Assembly: GCF_037023745.1 (NCBI RefSeq)
Contig: NZ_CP146101.1
Coordinates: 7,934,501-7,998,500, forward strand
Reading direction: 5' to 3'
Source: Streptomyces sp. SCSIO 30461
GTDB lineage: Bacteria; Actinomycetota; Actinomycetes; Streptomycetales; Streptomycetaceae
DNA: 64,000 bases
The first letter of the stretch is position 1. The number at the start of each line of letters is the position of its first letter. Of the stretch, positions 51,787 through 60,262 are shown in pieces. The notes below the pieces were generated by a model. That model saw only the letters and a list, made by a program, of their open reading frames with translations. It did no database searches and had not been told where the DNA came from. The translations under genes and the position numbers were made by a program.

Positions 51787-52851
51787 ATGGAGTTCGCGAT
51801 GGAATCCGCAGAACCGTCGGCCGGCACATCGGCCCAGGCACCGGCCGGTCACCGGGCCGCCCCTTCGGCCGAGTCGGCGAAGCACGCCGCGCTCGCTTTC
51901 TGGCTCGTCTCCCCAGGTAGCGGCGAGATACGCGAATCCACACTGCCGGCCCCTGCCGACGGGGAAGTCCTGGTCCGGACGCTGTACTCCGGGGTCAGCC
52001 GGGGCACGGAAAGCCTGGTGTTCCGCGGTGGCGTCCCCGAAAGCCAGTACGCCGAGATGCGGGCGCCCTTCCAGGAAGGGGACTTCCCCGGGCCGGTCAA
52101 GTACGGCTATCTGAACGTCGGCGTGGTGGAAGAGGGCCCCCGGGACCTCGTCGGCCGCACGGTCTTCTCGCTCTACCCGCACCAGACCCGCTTTGTCGTC
52201 CCGGCGAGCGCCGTGACCCCGGTGCCGGACGGCGTGCCCGCCGAACGGGCGATCCTGGCCGGGACGGTGGAGACCGCCGTCAACGCCCTGTGGGACGCCG
52301 CGCCTCTCGTCGGCGACCGTATCGCCGTCGTCGGCGCGGGCATGATCGGCTGTTCCGTGGCCCGGCTGCTGGCACGCTTCCCCGGCGTACGGGTCCAGCT
52401 GGTCGACGCCGACCCGGCGCGTGCCGCCGTCGCCGAGGCACTCGGCGTCGACTTCGCGCTGCCCGCCGACGGCATCGGCGGCTGCGACCTCGTCGTACAC
52501 GCCAGCGCCACTGAAGCCGGGCTGGCCCGCTCGCTCGAACTGCTCGCCCCGGAGGGCACGGTCCTGGAGCTGAGCTGGTACGGCGACCGGCGGATCAGCC
52601 TGCCGCTCGGAGAGGCCTTCCACTCGGGGCGTCTGGTGCTGCGCGGCAGCCAGGTGGGACGCGTGTCCCCGGCGCGGCGCTCCAGCCGTACGTACGCCGA
52701 CCGGCTCGCGCTCTCGCTGGAACTGCTCGCCGATCCGGCCTTCGACGCGCTCGTCACCGGCGAGTGCGCCTTCACCGAGCTGCCGTCGGTGCTGGCCCGC
52801 ATCACGTCCGGGGAAATGCCGGGGATGTGCCTCCGGGTGCGCTACGAGTGA
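51787..52851 (+). CDS. Medium-chain (BchC-like) dehydrogenase, 354 aa
   Basis: The NAD(P)-binding motif is IAVVGAGMIGCSVARLL, in a medium-chain dehydrogenase frame. The catalytic-zinc Cys that normally follows the first strand is absent: it reads YSGVSRGTESLVFRGG, as in BchC-type enzymes. VKYGYLNVGVV and TVFSLYPHQTRFVVPASAVT follow as usual. It would reduce or oxidise a hydroxyl or keto group. It is the first gene of a five-gene plus-strand run (with the next gene after 123 bp, then overlaps). Confidence 0.85.
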   Translation: MEFAMESAEPSAGTSAQAPAGHRAAPSAESAKHAALAFWLVSPGSGEIRESTLPAPADGEVLVRTLYSGVSRGTESLVFRGGVPESQYAEMRAPFQEGDFPGPVKYGYLNVGVVEEGPRDLVGRTVFSLYPHQTRFVVPASAVTPVPDGVPAERAILAGTVETAVNALWDAAPLVGDRIAVVGAGMIGCSVARLLARFPGVRVQLVDADPARAAVAEALGVDFALPADGIGGCDLVVHASATEAGLARSLELLAPEGTVLELSWYGDRRISLPLGEAFHSGRLVLRGSQVGRVSPARRSSRTYADRLALSLELLADPAFDALVTGECAFTELPSVLARITSGEMPGMCLRVRYE

Positions 52852-52974
52852 CACCTGGCCCGATGGCCGGTTCGACCGGCACGAAACGGGCCCTTGAACG
52901 CGGCGTACGCTCCGGCCGTACTGAAGGACAGGGGCCGCCGCAGCGGCCAGGAGCACCGACCGGAGGCACAGCCG

Positions 52975-53373
52975 TTGTTCAGCGTCACAGTCCGCGAACA
53001 CCTCATGATCGCCCACAGCTTCCGCGGGGAGGTCTTCGGACCGGCACAGCGTCTGCACGGCGCGACCTTCCTGGTCGACGCCACCTTCCGCAGGCCTGAG
53101 CTGGACGAGGACAACATCGTCGTGGACATCGGCCTCGCCACCACCGAGCTGGGCAAGATCGTCGGCGAGTACAACTACCGCAATCTGGACGACGAGCCCC
53201 GGTTCGCCGGGGTCAACACCTCCACCGAGTTCCTCGCCAAGGTGATCGCCGACCGGCTGGCCGACCTCGTGCAGGCCGGAGCGCTCGGCGAGGGCGCTCG
53301 CGGGCTGACCGGGATCGGCGTCACGCTGCACGAGTCGCACATCGCCTGGGCGAGCTACGAGCGGGCCCTGTGA
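52975..53373 (+). CDS. 6-pyruvoyl-tetrahydropterin synthase/QueD-like protein with altered active site, 132 aa
   Basis: Family features are [35 protein letters not shown] (the PT[AS]EN block) and [14 protein letters not shown]. Several canonical residues differ: the HGH zinc pair reads HGA ([11 protein letters not shown]), the catalytic Cys before it is missing, and the DH pair is replaced by YN. Classic PTPS or QueD chemistry is therefore doubtful, and a related or structural role is more likely. The TTG start has GGAGG upstream. Its stop overlaps the glycosyltransferase start. Confidence 0.8.
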   Translation: MFSVTVREHLMIAHSFRGEVFGPAQRLHGATFLVDATFRRPELDEDNIVVDIGLATTELGKIVGEYNYRNLDDEPRFAGVNTSTEFLAKVIADRLADLVQAGALGEGARGLTGIGVTLHESHIAWASYERAL

Positions 53374-54500
53374 CCGGCGCTCCCACCTCCCCGGTGCGGA
53401 TCGTGATGCCGGCCGGCGTCCACGATCCCGCCACTCCGAGCGGCGGAAACGCCTACGACCGCCGGGTGTGCGCCGAGCTGCCCCGGCTCGGCCTGCGGGT
53501 GGACGAGCGGACCGTGGCCGGCGACTGGCCGCGGCCGGACGCCGCCGCACTGGCGGAGCTGGCCCGGGTCCTTCGGGAGTCGCCGGATGGAAGCCTCGTG
53601 CTGATGGACGGTCTGGTCGCCTGCGCCGCGCCCGAGGTGATCGTCCCGGAAGCCGAATCCGGGCGGCTGCGCCTCGCGGTGCTGGTCCATCTGCCGCTGG
53701 CCGACGAGACGGGTCTCGACCCGGCCGATGCCGCCGCCCTCGACGCCGCCGAACGCAGGACACTGCGGGCGGTCCCCGCAGTGGTGGCCACCAGTGGCTG
53801 GGCGGCGGAACGACTGGTGGGACACCACGGTCTCGACCGCCGGCGAGTCCATGTCGCGACGCCCGGGGCCGATCCGGCTCCGCCGTCCCGAGGCAGCGCG
53901 GGCACGGCGACGGAAGCCGCTCCGCGCCTGGTGTGCGTGGCGTCGGTGACCCCGCGCAAGGGCCAGTACGAACTGGTGGAGGCGCTCGCGGCGGTCGCCG
54001 ATCTGCCATGGGGCTGCGACTGTGTCGGCGGTCTTGGCCAGGATCCGGCGTATGTCTCCCGGCTCAGGGCGCTGATCGCGGAGCTCGGACTCACCGACCG
54101 GGTCCGGCTGGTGGGCCCGCGTCCTCCCGGACCCGAACTGGACGCGTACTACGACAGCGCCGACCTGCTGGTGCTCGCCTCGCACGCGGAGACCTACGGC
54201 ATGGTCGCCACCGAGGCTCTGGCCCGCGGTATCCCGGTGCTGGCCACCGCGGTCGGCGGACTGCCGGAAGCCGTCGGACGGGCGCCCGACGGTGACGTAC
54301 CGGGGGTTCTCGTACCGCCGGACGACCGGACCGCTCTGACAGCGGCGCTGCGCCACTGGCTCGGCGACCCCGGTGAACGCCACCGCGCCAGGTCCGCCGC
54401 ACACGGCCGACGAGCCGCGCTGACCGGCTGGGACGCCACGGCTCGCGGAGTGGCCGCGGCGCTGGACCGGCTCGGCGAAGACTCCCGGGAGGCCGCATGA
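53370..54500 (+). CDS. Family 4 glycosyltransferase, 376 aa
   Basis: The GT-B fold shows [20 protein letters not shown] at the N-terminus and the donor-binding half with [40 protein letters not shown] (with the E-x7-E-like donor site) and [16 protein letters not shown]. It would add a sugar from a nucleotide donor to the product of the cluster. GTG 53370 and the ATG at 54497 overlap their neighbours by 4 bases, so the genes are co-translated. Confidence 0.9.
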   Translation: MTGAPTSPVRIVMPAGVHDPATPSGGNAYDRRVCAELPRLGLRVDERTVAGDWPRPDAAALAELARVLRESPDGSLVLMDGLVACAAPEVIVPEAESGRLRLAVLVHLPLADETGLDPADAAALDAAERRTLRAVPAVVATSGWAAERLVGHHGLDRRRVHVATPGADPAPPSRGSAGTATEAAPRLVCVASVTPRKGQYELVEALAAVADLPWGCDCVGGLGQDPAYVSRLRALIAELGLTDRVRLVGPRPPGPELDAYYDSADLLVLASHAETYGMVATEALARGIPVLATAVGGLPEAVGRAPDGDVPGVLVPPDDRTALTAALRHWLGDPGERHRARSAAHGRRAALTGWDATARGVAAALDRLGEDSREAA

Positions 54501-55537
54501 CCACGGTGAACACGATGGCCGCGGCGGCCACGAGCGATACCGCGGACACAGCGGACACGGCAGTCACACCGAACAGGGCAGACACGGCGGGTACAGCGGA
54601 CACGGCGAACGCGAGGAACGCGATGGACACCACGGACAGGGCAGGTGCGGCAGACACCATGGACCGCCCACGCTTCGCCCCCGAGTGGCTGACGCTGCGC
54701 GAGAGCGCGGACGCCGCCGCCCGCGCGCCCGAACTCCTCGATCCACTGAGCCGGTACATGGCGGCGACGAGGACGGATGCCCCGCTGGTGATCCGCGACC
54801 TCGGCTGCGGTACCGGTTCGATGGGGCGCTGGCTGGCACCTCGGCTCAACGGCCCCCAGCACTGGATCCTGCACGACCACGACCCCGATCTGCTGGCGCT
54901 CGCCGCCTCCCGGCTGCCGCGCACGGCCGCCGACGGCAGCTCCGTCACCGTGTCGACCCGGTGCGGCGACATCGCCCTGCTGGACACGGCGGCCCTCGAC
55001 GGCACCTCTCTGGTGACGGCTTCCGCCCTGCTCGACCTGCTCACCCGCGAGGAGCTCGACGCCCTCGCGGCGGCGTGTGCCGAAGCCCGCAGCCCGGTTC
55101 TGCTGGCGCTGTCGGTGGTGGGCCGGGTGGACATCGAACCGGCCGATGCACTGGACGCCGAGATCACCGAGGCATTCAACGCGCATCAGCGCCGGCTGGA
55201 CGACGGACGCCGGCTGCTCGGCCCGGACGCGGTCGCGGCGGCGTCGGTGGCCTTCGCCCGCTACGGGATGACGGTGCGGGTGCAGCCGAGTCCATGGCGG
55301 TTGGGCGACAGTACGGGGACCGGTCCGCTCGCCGCCGAGTGGCTGCGCGGCTGGGTCGGCGCCGCCTGCGAGCAGCGGCCGGACCTCGCGGCGGAGGCCG
55401 GCGCCTATCTGAACCGCCGCCTGACGGCCTGTGCGGCGGGTGAGTTGAGCGTGACGCTGCACCACAGCGACGTACTGGCACTGCCCGGGACGGTGTGTGG
55501 CGGTACGGGCGGTGGAGCGGGGGCCGGCGCCTCATGA
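54497..55537 (+). CDS. Class I SAM-dependent methyltransferase, 346 aa
   Basis: Motif I VIRDLGCGTGSMGRWLAPRL starts about residue 97, followed by HWILHDHDPDLLALAASRLP and GDIALLD. The first 50 residues are an unusual Asp-Thr-Ala repeat (TADTADTA, TAGTADTA) that may be a linker. The cargo is probably the pterin-like intermediate. The start ATG overlaps the preceding TGA; a later ATG at 54659 would skip the repeats. It is between the glycosyltransferase and the flippase-like gene. Confidence 0.85.
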   Translation: MTTVNTMAAAATSDTADTADTAVTPNRADTAGTADTANARNAMDTTDRAGAADTMDRPRFAPEWLTLRESADAAARAPELLDPLSRYMAATRTDAPLVIRDLGCGTGSMGRWLAPRLNGPQHWILHDHDPDLLALAASRLPRTAADGSSVTVSTRCGDIALLDTAALDGTSLVTASALLDLLTREELDALAAACAEARSPVLLALSVVGRVDIEPADALDAEITEAFNAHQRRLDDGRRLLGPDAVAAASVAFARYGMTVRVQPSPWRLGDSTGTGPLAAEWLRGWVGAACEQRPDLAAEAGAYLNRRLTACAAGELSVTLHHSDVLALPGTVCGGTGGGAGAGAS

Positions 55538-57339
55538 TCCTGCGGGCGGTCAGGGCACGCGCCGGGATACTCGCCGGGGCGGCCATCCTGGTGGGGATGG
55601 TGTGGTGGCAGGGCACCGGCGCGTTCGTCGCGGGCCTGCGCGGAGTCGACCTCCCTGTCGTGCTGGCCGCCCTCGGTCTCGGTCTGCTCACCACCGTGCT
55701 CAGCGCCTGGCGTTGGTGCCTGGTGGCTCGAGGGCTCGGCATCCGGCTGCCGCTCGGGCGGGCGGTCGCCGACTACTACCGTGCCCTGTTCCTGAACGCG
55801 GCGCTGCCCGGCGGGGTGCTCGGCGATGTGCACCGCGCGGTGCGGCACGGGCGCAGCGAGGGAGACATCGGCCGGGGTGTACGGGCGGTGGTCCTGGAAC
55901 GCGTCGCCGGTCAGGCGGTGCTGATCACGGTCGGCGTGCTGCTGCTGGTCGGACGCCCCACCCTCGCGCTGGGCGAAGCGGGCCGGGCCGTCGGCGACCT
56001 GATCACCTCGCCCGGTGTGCTGGCCGTACTCGCCTTGGGCTGCGGGTCGGTGGCCCTCGCCCTGCGCAGTGTGAGGGCCAGGCCGGCCTCACGCTGGGGG
56101 CGTACCCTGCGGACCACGCTGGCCGAGGCGCGCAGCGGTCTGTTCGCCCGCGGCAGCTGGCCGGGGGTGCTGTTCTCGTCGGTCACCGTACTCGCCGGCC
56201 ACCTCGGCATGTTCCTGGTCGCCGCCAGGGCCGCCGGGGCGACCGCCCCGGCGGCCGAACTGCTGCCGCTGATGGTGCTCGCGCTGCTGGCGATGGCCCT
56301 CCCGCTGAACATCGGCGGCTGGGGGCCCAGGGAGGGTGTCACCGCCTGGGCCTTCGGCACCGCCGGACTCAGCGCCTCACAGGGGCTGAGCGTCGCCGTG
56401 GTCTACGGGCTGCTGGCCTTTGTCGCCAGCCTGCCCGGTTTCGCCGTCCTCGCCGTCCAGTGGCTCACCGGACCGCGCCGCCCGAAGATCGAGCTCGAAG
56501 AGGGTGTCCTCCCCGAGGGTCGCCCGTCGTACGGGGGGCCGCAGGGCATCGCGCATCCGCGCGGGGCCGGGGAAGGCGAGCCCGGGTACACCGTCACCGA
56601 GCAGCACGGGCGCCACGGTCACATACAGCCGGTCGAGCGCGCCAGTGTGGAGGAAGCGGGAGACTGTGACGCCACCGCCCTCCACGAGCAGTCGGCCGAG
56701 ACCGCGGCCCGCGAGCTCGTGCACCAGACTGCGCGGGCTGAACGCGGCACGGTCAGGCAGCACGAGGGTGTCGACGCCCTCGACTCGCCGGGACGCGACG
56801 TGCTCGCTGCCGGCACCCAGCACCCACACGGTCGGGGCGGCTCCGTCGGTGAACAGCCTGTGGCCCAGCGGCACTCGGCCGTGCGGGTCGAGCACGACGC
56901 GCACCGGGTTGGCACCGGCGCAGGCGCGCACCGTGAGCTGGGGATCGTCTGCGACGGCGGTACCGGCTCCGACGAGCACCGCGTCGGCGAGGGCGCGCAG
57001 CCGGTGCAGATGGCAGCGGTCCTCCTCGCCGGTGACATAGTCGGCGTCGCCGGTGCGGCTGGCGATGAACCCGTCGAGGCTCTGCCCGAGTTGGGCGAAG
57101 GTGAAGCGGGGTCCGGCCAGGCACAGCGACAGATAGCGGTCGGCGAGGTCATCCGCCTCGGGCAGGGCGGGTACCGCCCAGTGCCACCGCCCGTGCTCGT
57201 CGCTGACAAGCCCGGCGGCGGACGCGTCCGCCCCGGTGCGCACGGTGAGCAGCCGCTGCCAGGCTCCGGCCGCGTCAAGCGGTCCGTTCATCGCGTCTCC
57301 CCCAGAGTGTCGACGGGCTCGGTGAGAAGTGAGAAATAG
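55534..57339 (+). CDS. Flippase-like membrane protein (lysylphosphatidylglycerol synthase TM domain), long 3' overlap
   Basis: Residues 1-320 hold eight to nine helices of the LPG-synthase membrane domain/UPF0104 type, with NAALPGGVLGDVHRAVRHGR, AVVLERVAGQAVLITVGVLL and LNIGGWGPREGVTAWAFG. The family similarity ends near 56490, but the frame stays open to 57339, overlapping the oppositely directed reductase gene. The extra 270 residues read as antisense of that gene. The natural stop seems to be lost. It may translocate a lipid-linked intermediate. Confidence 0.8.
   Translation: MILRAVRARAGILAGAAILVGMVWWQGTGAFVAGLRGVDLPVVLAALGLGLLTTVLSAWRWCLVARGLGIRLPLGRAVADYYRALFLNAALPGGVLGDVHRAVRHGRSEGDIGRGVRAVVLERVAGQAVLITVGVLLLVGRPTLALGEAGRAVGDLITSPGVLAVLALGCGSVALALRSVRARPASRWGRTLRTTLAEARSGLFARGSWPGVLFSSVTVLAGHLGMFLVAARAAGATAPAAELLPLMVLALLAMALPLNIGGWGPREGVTAWAFGTAGLSASQGLSVAVVYGLLAFVASLPGFAVLAVQWLTGPRRPKIELEEGVLPEGRPSYGGPQGIAHPRGAGEGEPGYTVTEQHGRHGHIQPVERASVEEAGDCDATALHEQSAETAARELVHQTARAERGTVRQHEGVDALDSPGRDVLAAGTQHPHGRGGSVGEQPVAQRHSAVRVEHDAHRVGTGAGAHRELGIVCDGGTGSDEHRVGEGAQPVQMAAVLLAGDIVGVAGAAGDEPVEALPELGEGEAGSGQAQRQIAVGEVIRLGQGGYRPVPPPVLVADKPGGGRVRPGAHGEQPLPGSGRVKRSVHRVSPRVSTGSVRSEK
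56377..57291 (-). CDS. RibD C-terminal-type reductase, 304 aa
   Basis: The reductase domain is DHFR-like: LDGFIASRTGDADYVTGEED, VGAGTAVADDPQLTVR, PVRVVLDPHGRVPLGHRLF, LLVEGGGVTVSRFL. It resembles the RibD_C part of riboflavin synthesis that reduces a ribosyl-amino-pyrimidine to the ribityl form, without the deaminase half; about 65 N-terminal residues are unrelated. The tail beyond LFELDLR (about 40 residues) overlaps the flippase gene. It starts with a 4-bp overlap after the creatininase-like gene, forming one operon. Confidence 0.88.
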   Translation of the reverse strand: MNGPLDAAGAWQRLLTVRTGADASAAGLVSDEHGRWHWAVPALPEADDLADRYLSLCLAGPRFTFAQLGQSLDGFIASRTGDADYVTGEEDRCHLHRLRALADAVLVGAGTAVADDPQLTVRACAGANPVRVVLDPHGRVPLGHRLFTDGAAPTVWVLGAGSEHVASRRVEGVDTLVLPDRAAFSPRSLVHELAGRGLGRLLVEGGGVTVSRFLHTGALDRLYVTVAPVLLGDGVPGLAFPGPARMRDALRPPVRRATLGEDTLFELDLRAARSGEPLDGEDGETGQAGDKGQQPVDHGDAQPL

Positions 57340-58022
57340 TCACCGAACGATTCGACGAGACCGGCAAGCAATTGTTTTCCCTTTTCCGCAGATGCCATTG
57401 AAGGCCGTCCCACGACACCCGATTCCGTATAGGCATTCATGCCGAGAGTGAGCAGATGCCGCCGGTCGTCGGCAACGAAATCGGATGTCTCATAACCGGG
57501 CCGGACAAGTTCGGGATGATCGTGCAGCAGGATCGAGGTCTCGACTTCACCCGCATGCATATCGCTGTGCGACGATGTGCGCACCCCCGCACGCTCCCGC
57601 GCCGCACTCCAGTCGGCGGAGCCGGGGAACAACGCCATACGCGTACCCGTGCCGGCCGACTCCTGAACGACGTTGCGCAACACATAGTTTCCGCCGTGCC
57701 CATTGACCAGCACGAGGTCCCTGATACCGGAGCGGCGGAGCGATTCGGCGATGTCCCGTACGACCGCGTAGAGCGTGGCAGCGGAGATGCTGACGGTCCC
57801 CGGCCAGTCCGCATGCTCGTGTGAGCAAGAGATCGTCACAGGTGGGAGGCAGTGGACAGGGTAGGCGGCGGCGATCTCCGCGGCGATGGCGCAGGCCACC
57901 ACCGTGTCCGTCATCAGCGGCAGGAACGGCCCGTGTTGTTCAAAACTGCCGATGGGCAGAAGGGCCACGGTGGCCCGTCCATCCCTTACGTCGTCCGTTG
58001 TCGTGTCCAGCGGGCCACTCAT
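57288..58022 (-). CDS. Creatininase-family amidohydrolase (putative FAPy deformylase), 244 aa
   Basis: Metal-binding motifs of the family are present: [20 protein letters not shown] (Glu, His, Asp), [15 protein letters not shown] (His) and [13 protein letters not shown] (Glu). Related archaeal enzymes (ArfB) remove the formyl group of FAPy, the product of GTP cyclohydrolase III. Location next to a Met-type cyclohydrolase and a RibD-type reductase makes FAPy the likely substrate. ATG 58022 is preferred. It is divergent from the cyclohydrolase gene (111-bp gap). Confidence 0.88.
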   Translation of the reverse strand: MSGPLDTTTDDVRDGRATVALLPIGSFEQHGPFLPLMTDTVVACAIAAEIAAAYPVHCLPPVTISCSHEHADWPGTVSISAATLYAVVRDIAESLRRSGIRDLVLVNGHGGNYVLRNVVQESAGTGTRMALFPGSADWSAARERAGVRTSSHSDMHAGEVETSILLHDHPELVRPGYETSDFVADDRRHLLTLGMNAYTESGVVGRPSMASAEKGKQLLAGLVESFGDYFSLLTEPVDTLGETR

Positions 58023-58133
58023 CTTTCCCGACCCTTTCACTCTTCCTCTTCATACCGGCCGTTTCAGCGATCAGTTGAAAACTTCTCGCCGATTCCTGGC
58101 CCATCGCTTGAGGTTACCCGATATGATCTGGCC

Positions 58134-58811
58134 ATGATAGATACCGATGGCTCACACGTCGGCTCGAAGGTGGACACGGTACGTGCATCCTGCGTCGAAC
58201 GCAGGGCAAATGTCCGACTGTCGACCGTACACGGCGATTTCCTCGCCGTCGGCTACCTGGACCGCATTCGCGGCGACGAACAAATCGCTTTGGTTTACGG
58301 CGACATCGAGGGTGAGGGCGCCCTCACCCGTGTGCATTCGGAGTGCCTGACCGGAGACGCCTTCGGCTCCAAGCACTGCGAGTGCGGCGACCAACTGGAC
58401 GCCGCGCTGCGCGCGATCGTGCGCGAGGGACGCGGGGTGCTTCTGTACCTCACGGGTCACGAGGGCCGCGGGATCGGTCTGCTGGCCAAGCTCCAGGCGA
58501 TGCAGCTCCAGGCCGAGGGCCTGGACACCGTCGAGGCGAATCTCGCGCTCGGACTCCCGGCCGACGCACGGGACTTCCAGGTCGCGGCGGACATGCTGCA
58601 CGACCTCGGGGTGCGATCCGTGCGCCTGATGTCCAACAACCCGAGAAAGCGCGAGGACCTCCTCAAGCACGGCATCGAGATCGCCGAGCAGGTACCGCTG
58701 CTGACGGCACCGCGCGAGGAGAACATCGCCTACCTGCGGACCAAGCGGGAGCGGATGGGGCATCTGCTGCCCCACCTGGACCGCCTGGACCAGGCCTCGG
58801 GCCAGGGCTGA
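58134..58811 (+). CDS. GTP cyclohydrolase II paralogue with Met at the catalytic Tyr position, 225 aa
   Basis: The GCH II core is [20 protein letters not shown] (zinc ligands Cys71, Cys82, Cys84), [14 protein letters not shown] and [20 protein letters not shown]. coli RibA has Tyr105 in RAYALQ; here the position is Met123 (AKLQAMQLQ). In S. coelicolor a paralogue with Met there makes FAPy instead of the usual diaminopyrimidine. It is divergent from the creatininase-like gene, so the pair probably supplies the deformylated product. The A+T-rich 58023-58133 should hold both promoters. Confidence 0.92.
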   Translation: MIDTDGSHVGSKVDTVRASCVERRANVRLSTVHGDFLAVGYLDRIRGDEQIALVYGDIEGEGALTRVHSECLTGDAFGSKHCECGDQLDAALRAIVREGRGVLLYLTGHEGRGIGLLAKLQAMQLQAEGLDTVEANLALGLPADARDFQVAADMLHDLGVRSVRLMSNNPRKREDLLKHGIEIAEQVPLLTAPREENIAYLRTKRERMGHLLPHLDRLDQASGQG

Positions 58812-59298
58812 AACGACTCGGCTGATCGGGCTGGGCTGAAACGACCGGGCCGAGGCCGCCGAGCCGGGACAGCCGAGCGGGAACAGGCTGAGCCGAGAGG
58901 GCTGAAGAGCCACCATGGTCCGGCCGGACCATGGTCGACGCCACCGGTCCACGGCCGGACCCGGCGCTCCCGGCCGCCTGCCCCTTACCGCCGGCTCCGC
59001 TGCCTGACTGGGTACGCGGACACACGGCGGGGCAGGGGAGGGCGCGGCGTGGCCCTGGGCCGTCATGGCCCCTGGGGGGCCATGGCACGCGGTGGCGTAA
59101 TCGCCTGGGGCCGGAAGCCCTGGCTCGCGCCGCGCTTCCCGACCCTGTTCACGGCGCCCTGAGGGCACGGTCCGGCCAACGAGTCCGCGCACGCGGTAGG
59201 GCCTGTCGCCGCGGATCAGGCCGACAGCGGTGAGATCCCCCGTACAGCGATGATGGACGCAGTCCCGCACCACAGAACGCCCAGGGGAGACCGCTGAC
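58812..59298. other. 490-bp stretch without a gene; palindromes
   Basis: No gene is supported. A perfect 24-bp palindrome (ACCATGGTCCGG and its complement) lies at 58912-58935, and ATGGCCCC/GGGGCCAT arms form a second hairpin near 59064-59082. Repeats of GGGCTGAAACGA and GAGCCGGGAC at the left may have arisen by slippage. The second hairpin could be a terminator. Confidence 0.5.
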
Positions 59299-60258
59299 AT
59301 GAAGCTGCGCTGCGCAGTGCTCGATGACTTCCAGTCCGTCGCGACCACGATCACCGACTGGTCTTCCGTCACCGACGAGGTGGAAGTCGTCTGCTTCGGC
59401 GAGCACTTCGCCTCGGAGGACGAACTCGTCACCGCGCTGCGTGACTTCGACATCGTCGTGACCCTGCGCGAGCGGGTCTTCTTCCCGGCCGCCCTGATCG
59501 GCCGACTCCCTCAGCTGAAGCTGCTGATCGCCTCCGGTATGCGCAACTCCGCCATCGACTTCGCGGCCGCGGAGCGGCACGGTGTCACCGTCTGCGGCAC
59601 CGCCAGCTCATCGACCCCGCCGGTGGAACTCACCTGGGCACTGCTCCTTGGCCTCGCGCGGGGCATCGTGGACGAGGCGACCGCCCTGCGCGATGGCGGG
59701 CCCTGGCAGTCCACACTCGGGGCGGACCTGCACGGGCGGCGGCTCGGGCTGCTGGGACTGGGCAAGATCGGGAGCCGGGTGGCACGGGTCGGGCTCGCCT
59801 TCGGGATGGAGGTCATGGCATGGAGCCGGAACCTCACCGGGGAACGCGCCGACGAGGTCGGCGTCACCCTTGCCGCGTCCAAGGAACAGCTCCTGGAGAG
59901 CAGCGACTTCGTCTCCGTGCACCTGGCTCTCAGCGACCGCACCCGGGGTCTGGTGGGTGCGTCGGAACTGTCGCTGATGCGGCCCGGAAGCTATCTGGTC
60001 AACACCTCGCGGGCCGCGATCGTGGACCAGGACGCACTGATCGCCGCCCTGCGGGCGGGTGCCATCGCCGGCGCGGGCGTCGATGTCTTCGACATCGAGC
60101 CGCTCCCGGCCGACCACCCGATGCGCAGCACACCGCGTCTGCTGGCCACCCCGCACCTCGGCTATGTCTCACGGGCCAACTACGAGACGTACTACGGGCA
60201 GGCCGTCGAGGACATCCGGGCGTATCTGGACGGGGCACCGGTCCGCCGGCTCGGATAG
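59299..60258 (+). CDS. D-2-hydroxyacid dehydrogenase (phosphoglycerate-dehydrogenase-like), 319 aa
   Basis: The Rossmann motif is LGLLGLGKIGSRVARVGLAF. The catalytic residues are seen in order: NTSRAAIVD (Arg), GVDVFDIEPLP (Glu) and ATPHLGYVSR (His). The length and the lid are usual for the family. It oxidises or reduces 2-hydroxy/2-keto acids with NAD(P). It is a single gene with the next one convergent; the substrate cannot be told. Confidence 0.92.
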   Translation: MKLRCAVLDDFQSVATTITDWSSVTDEVEVVCFGEHFASEDELVTALRDFDIVVTLRERVFFPAALIGRLPQLKLLIASGMRNSAIDFAAAERHGVTVCGTASSSTPPVELTWALLLGLARGIVDEATALRDGGPWQSTLGADLHGRRLGLLGLGKIGSRVARVGLAFGMEVMAWSRNLTGERADEVGVTLAASKEQLLESSDFVSVHLALSDRTRGLVGASELSLMRPGSYLVNTSRAAIVDQDALIAALRAGAIAGAGVDVFDIEPLPADHPMRSTPRLLATPHLGYVSRANYETYYGQAVEDIRAYLDGAPVRRLG

Positions 60259-60262
60259 CCGA

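Noticed and set aside
53355..55465. Long minus-strand frames opposite the glycosyltransferase and methyltransferase genes
   Set aside because: Antisense shadows typical of high-G+C DNA; the plus strand has recognisable domains throughout.
58098..58133. TTGAGG/TATGAT as promoter of the cyclohydrolase gene
   Set aside because: The hexamers are only 8 bp apart and the -10-like box is too close to the ATG.
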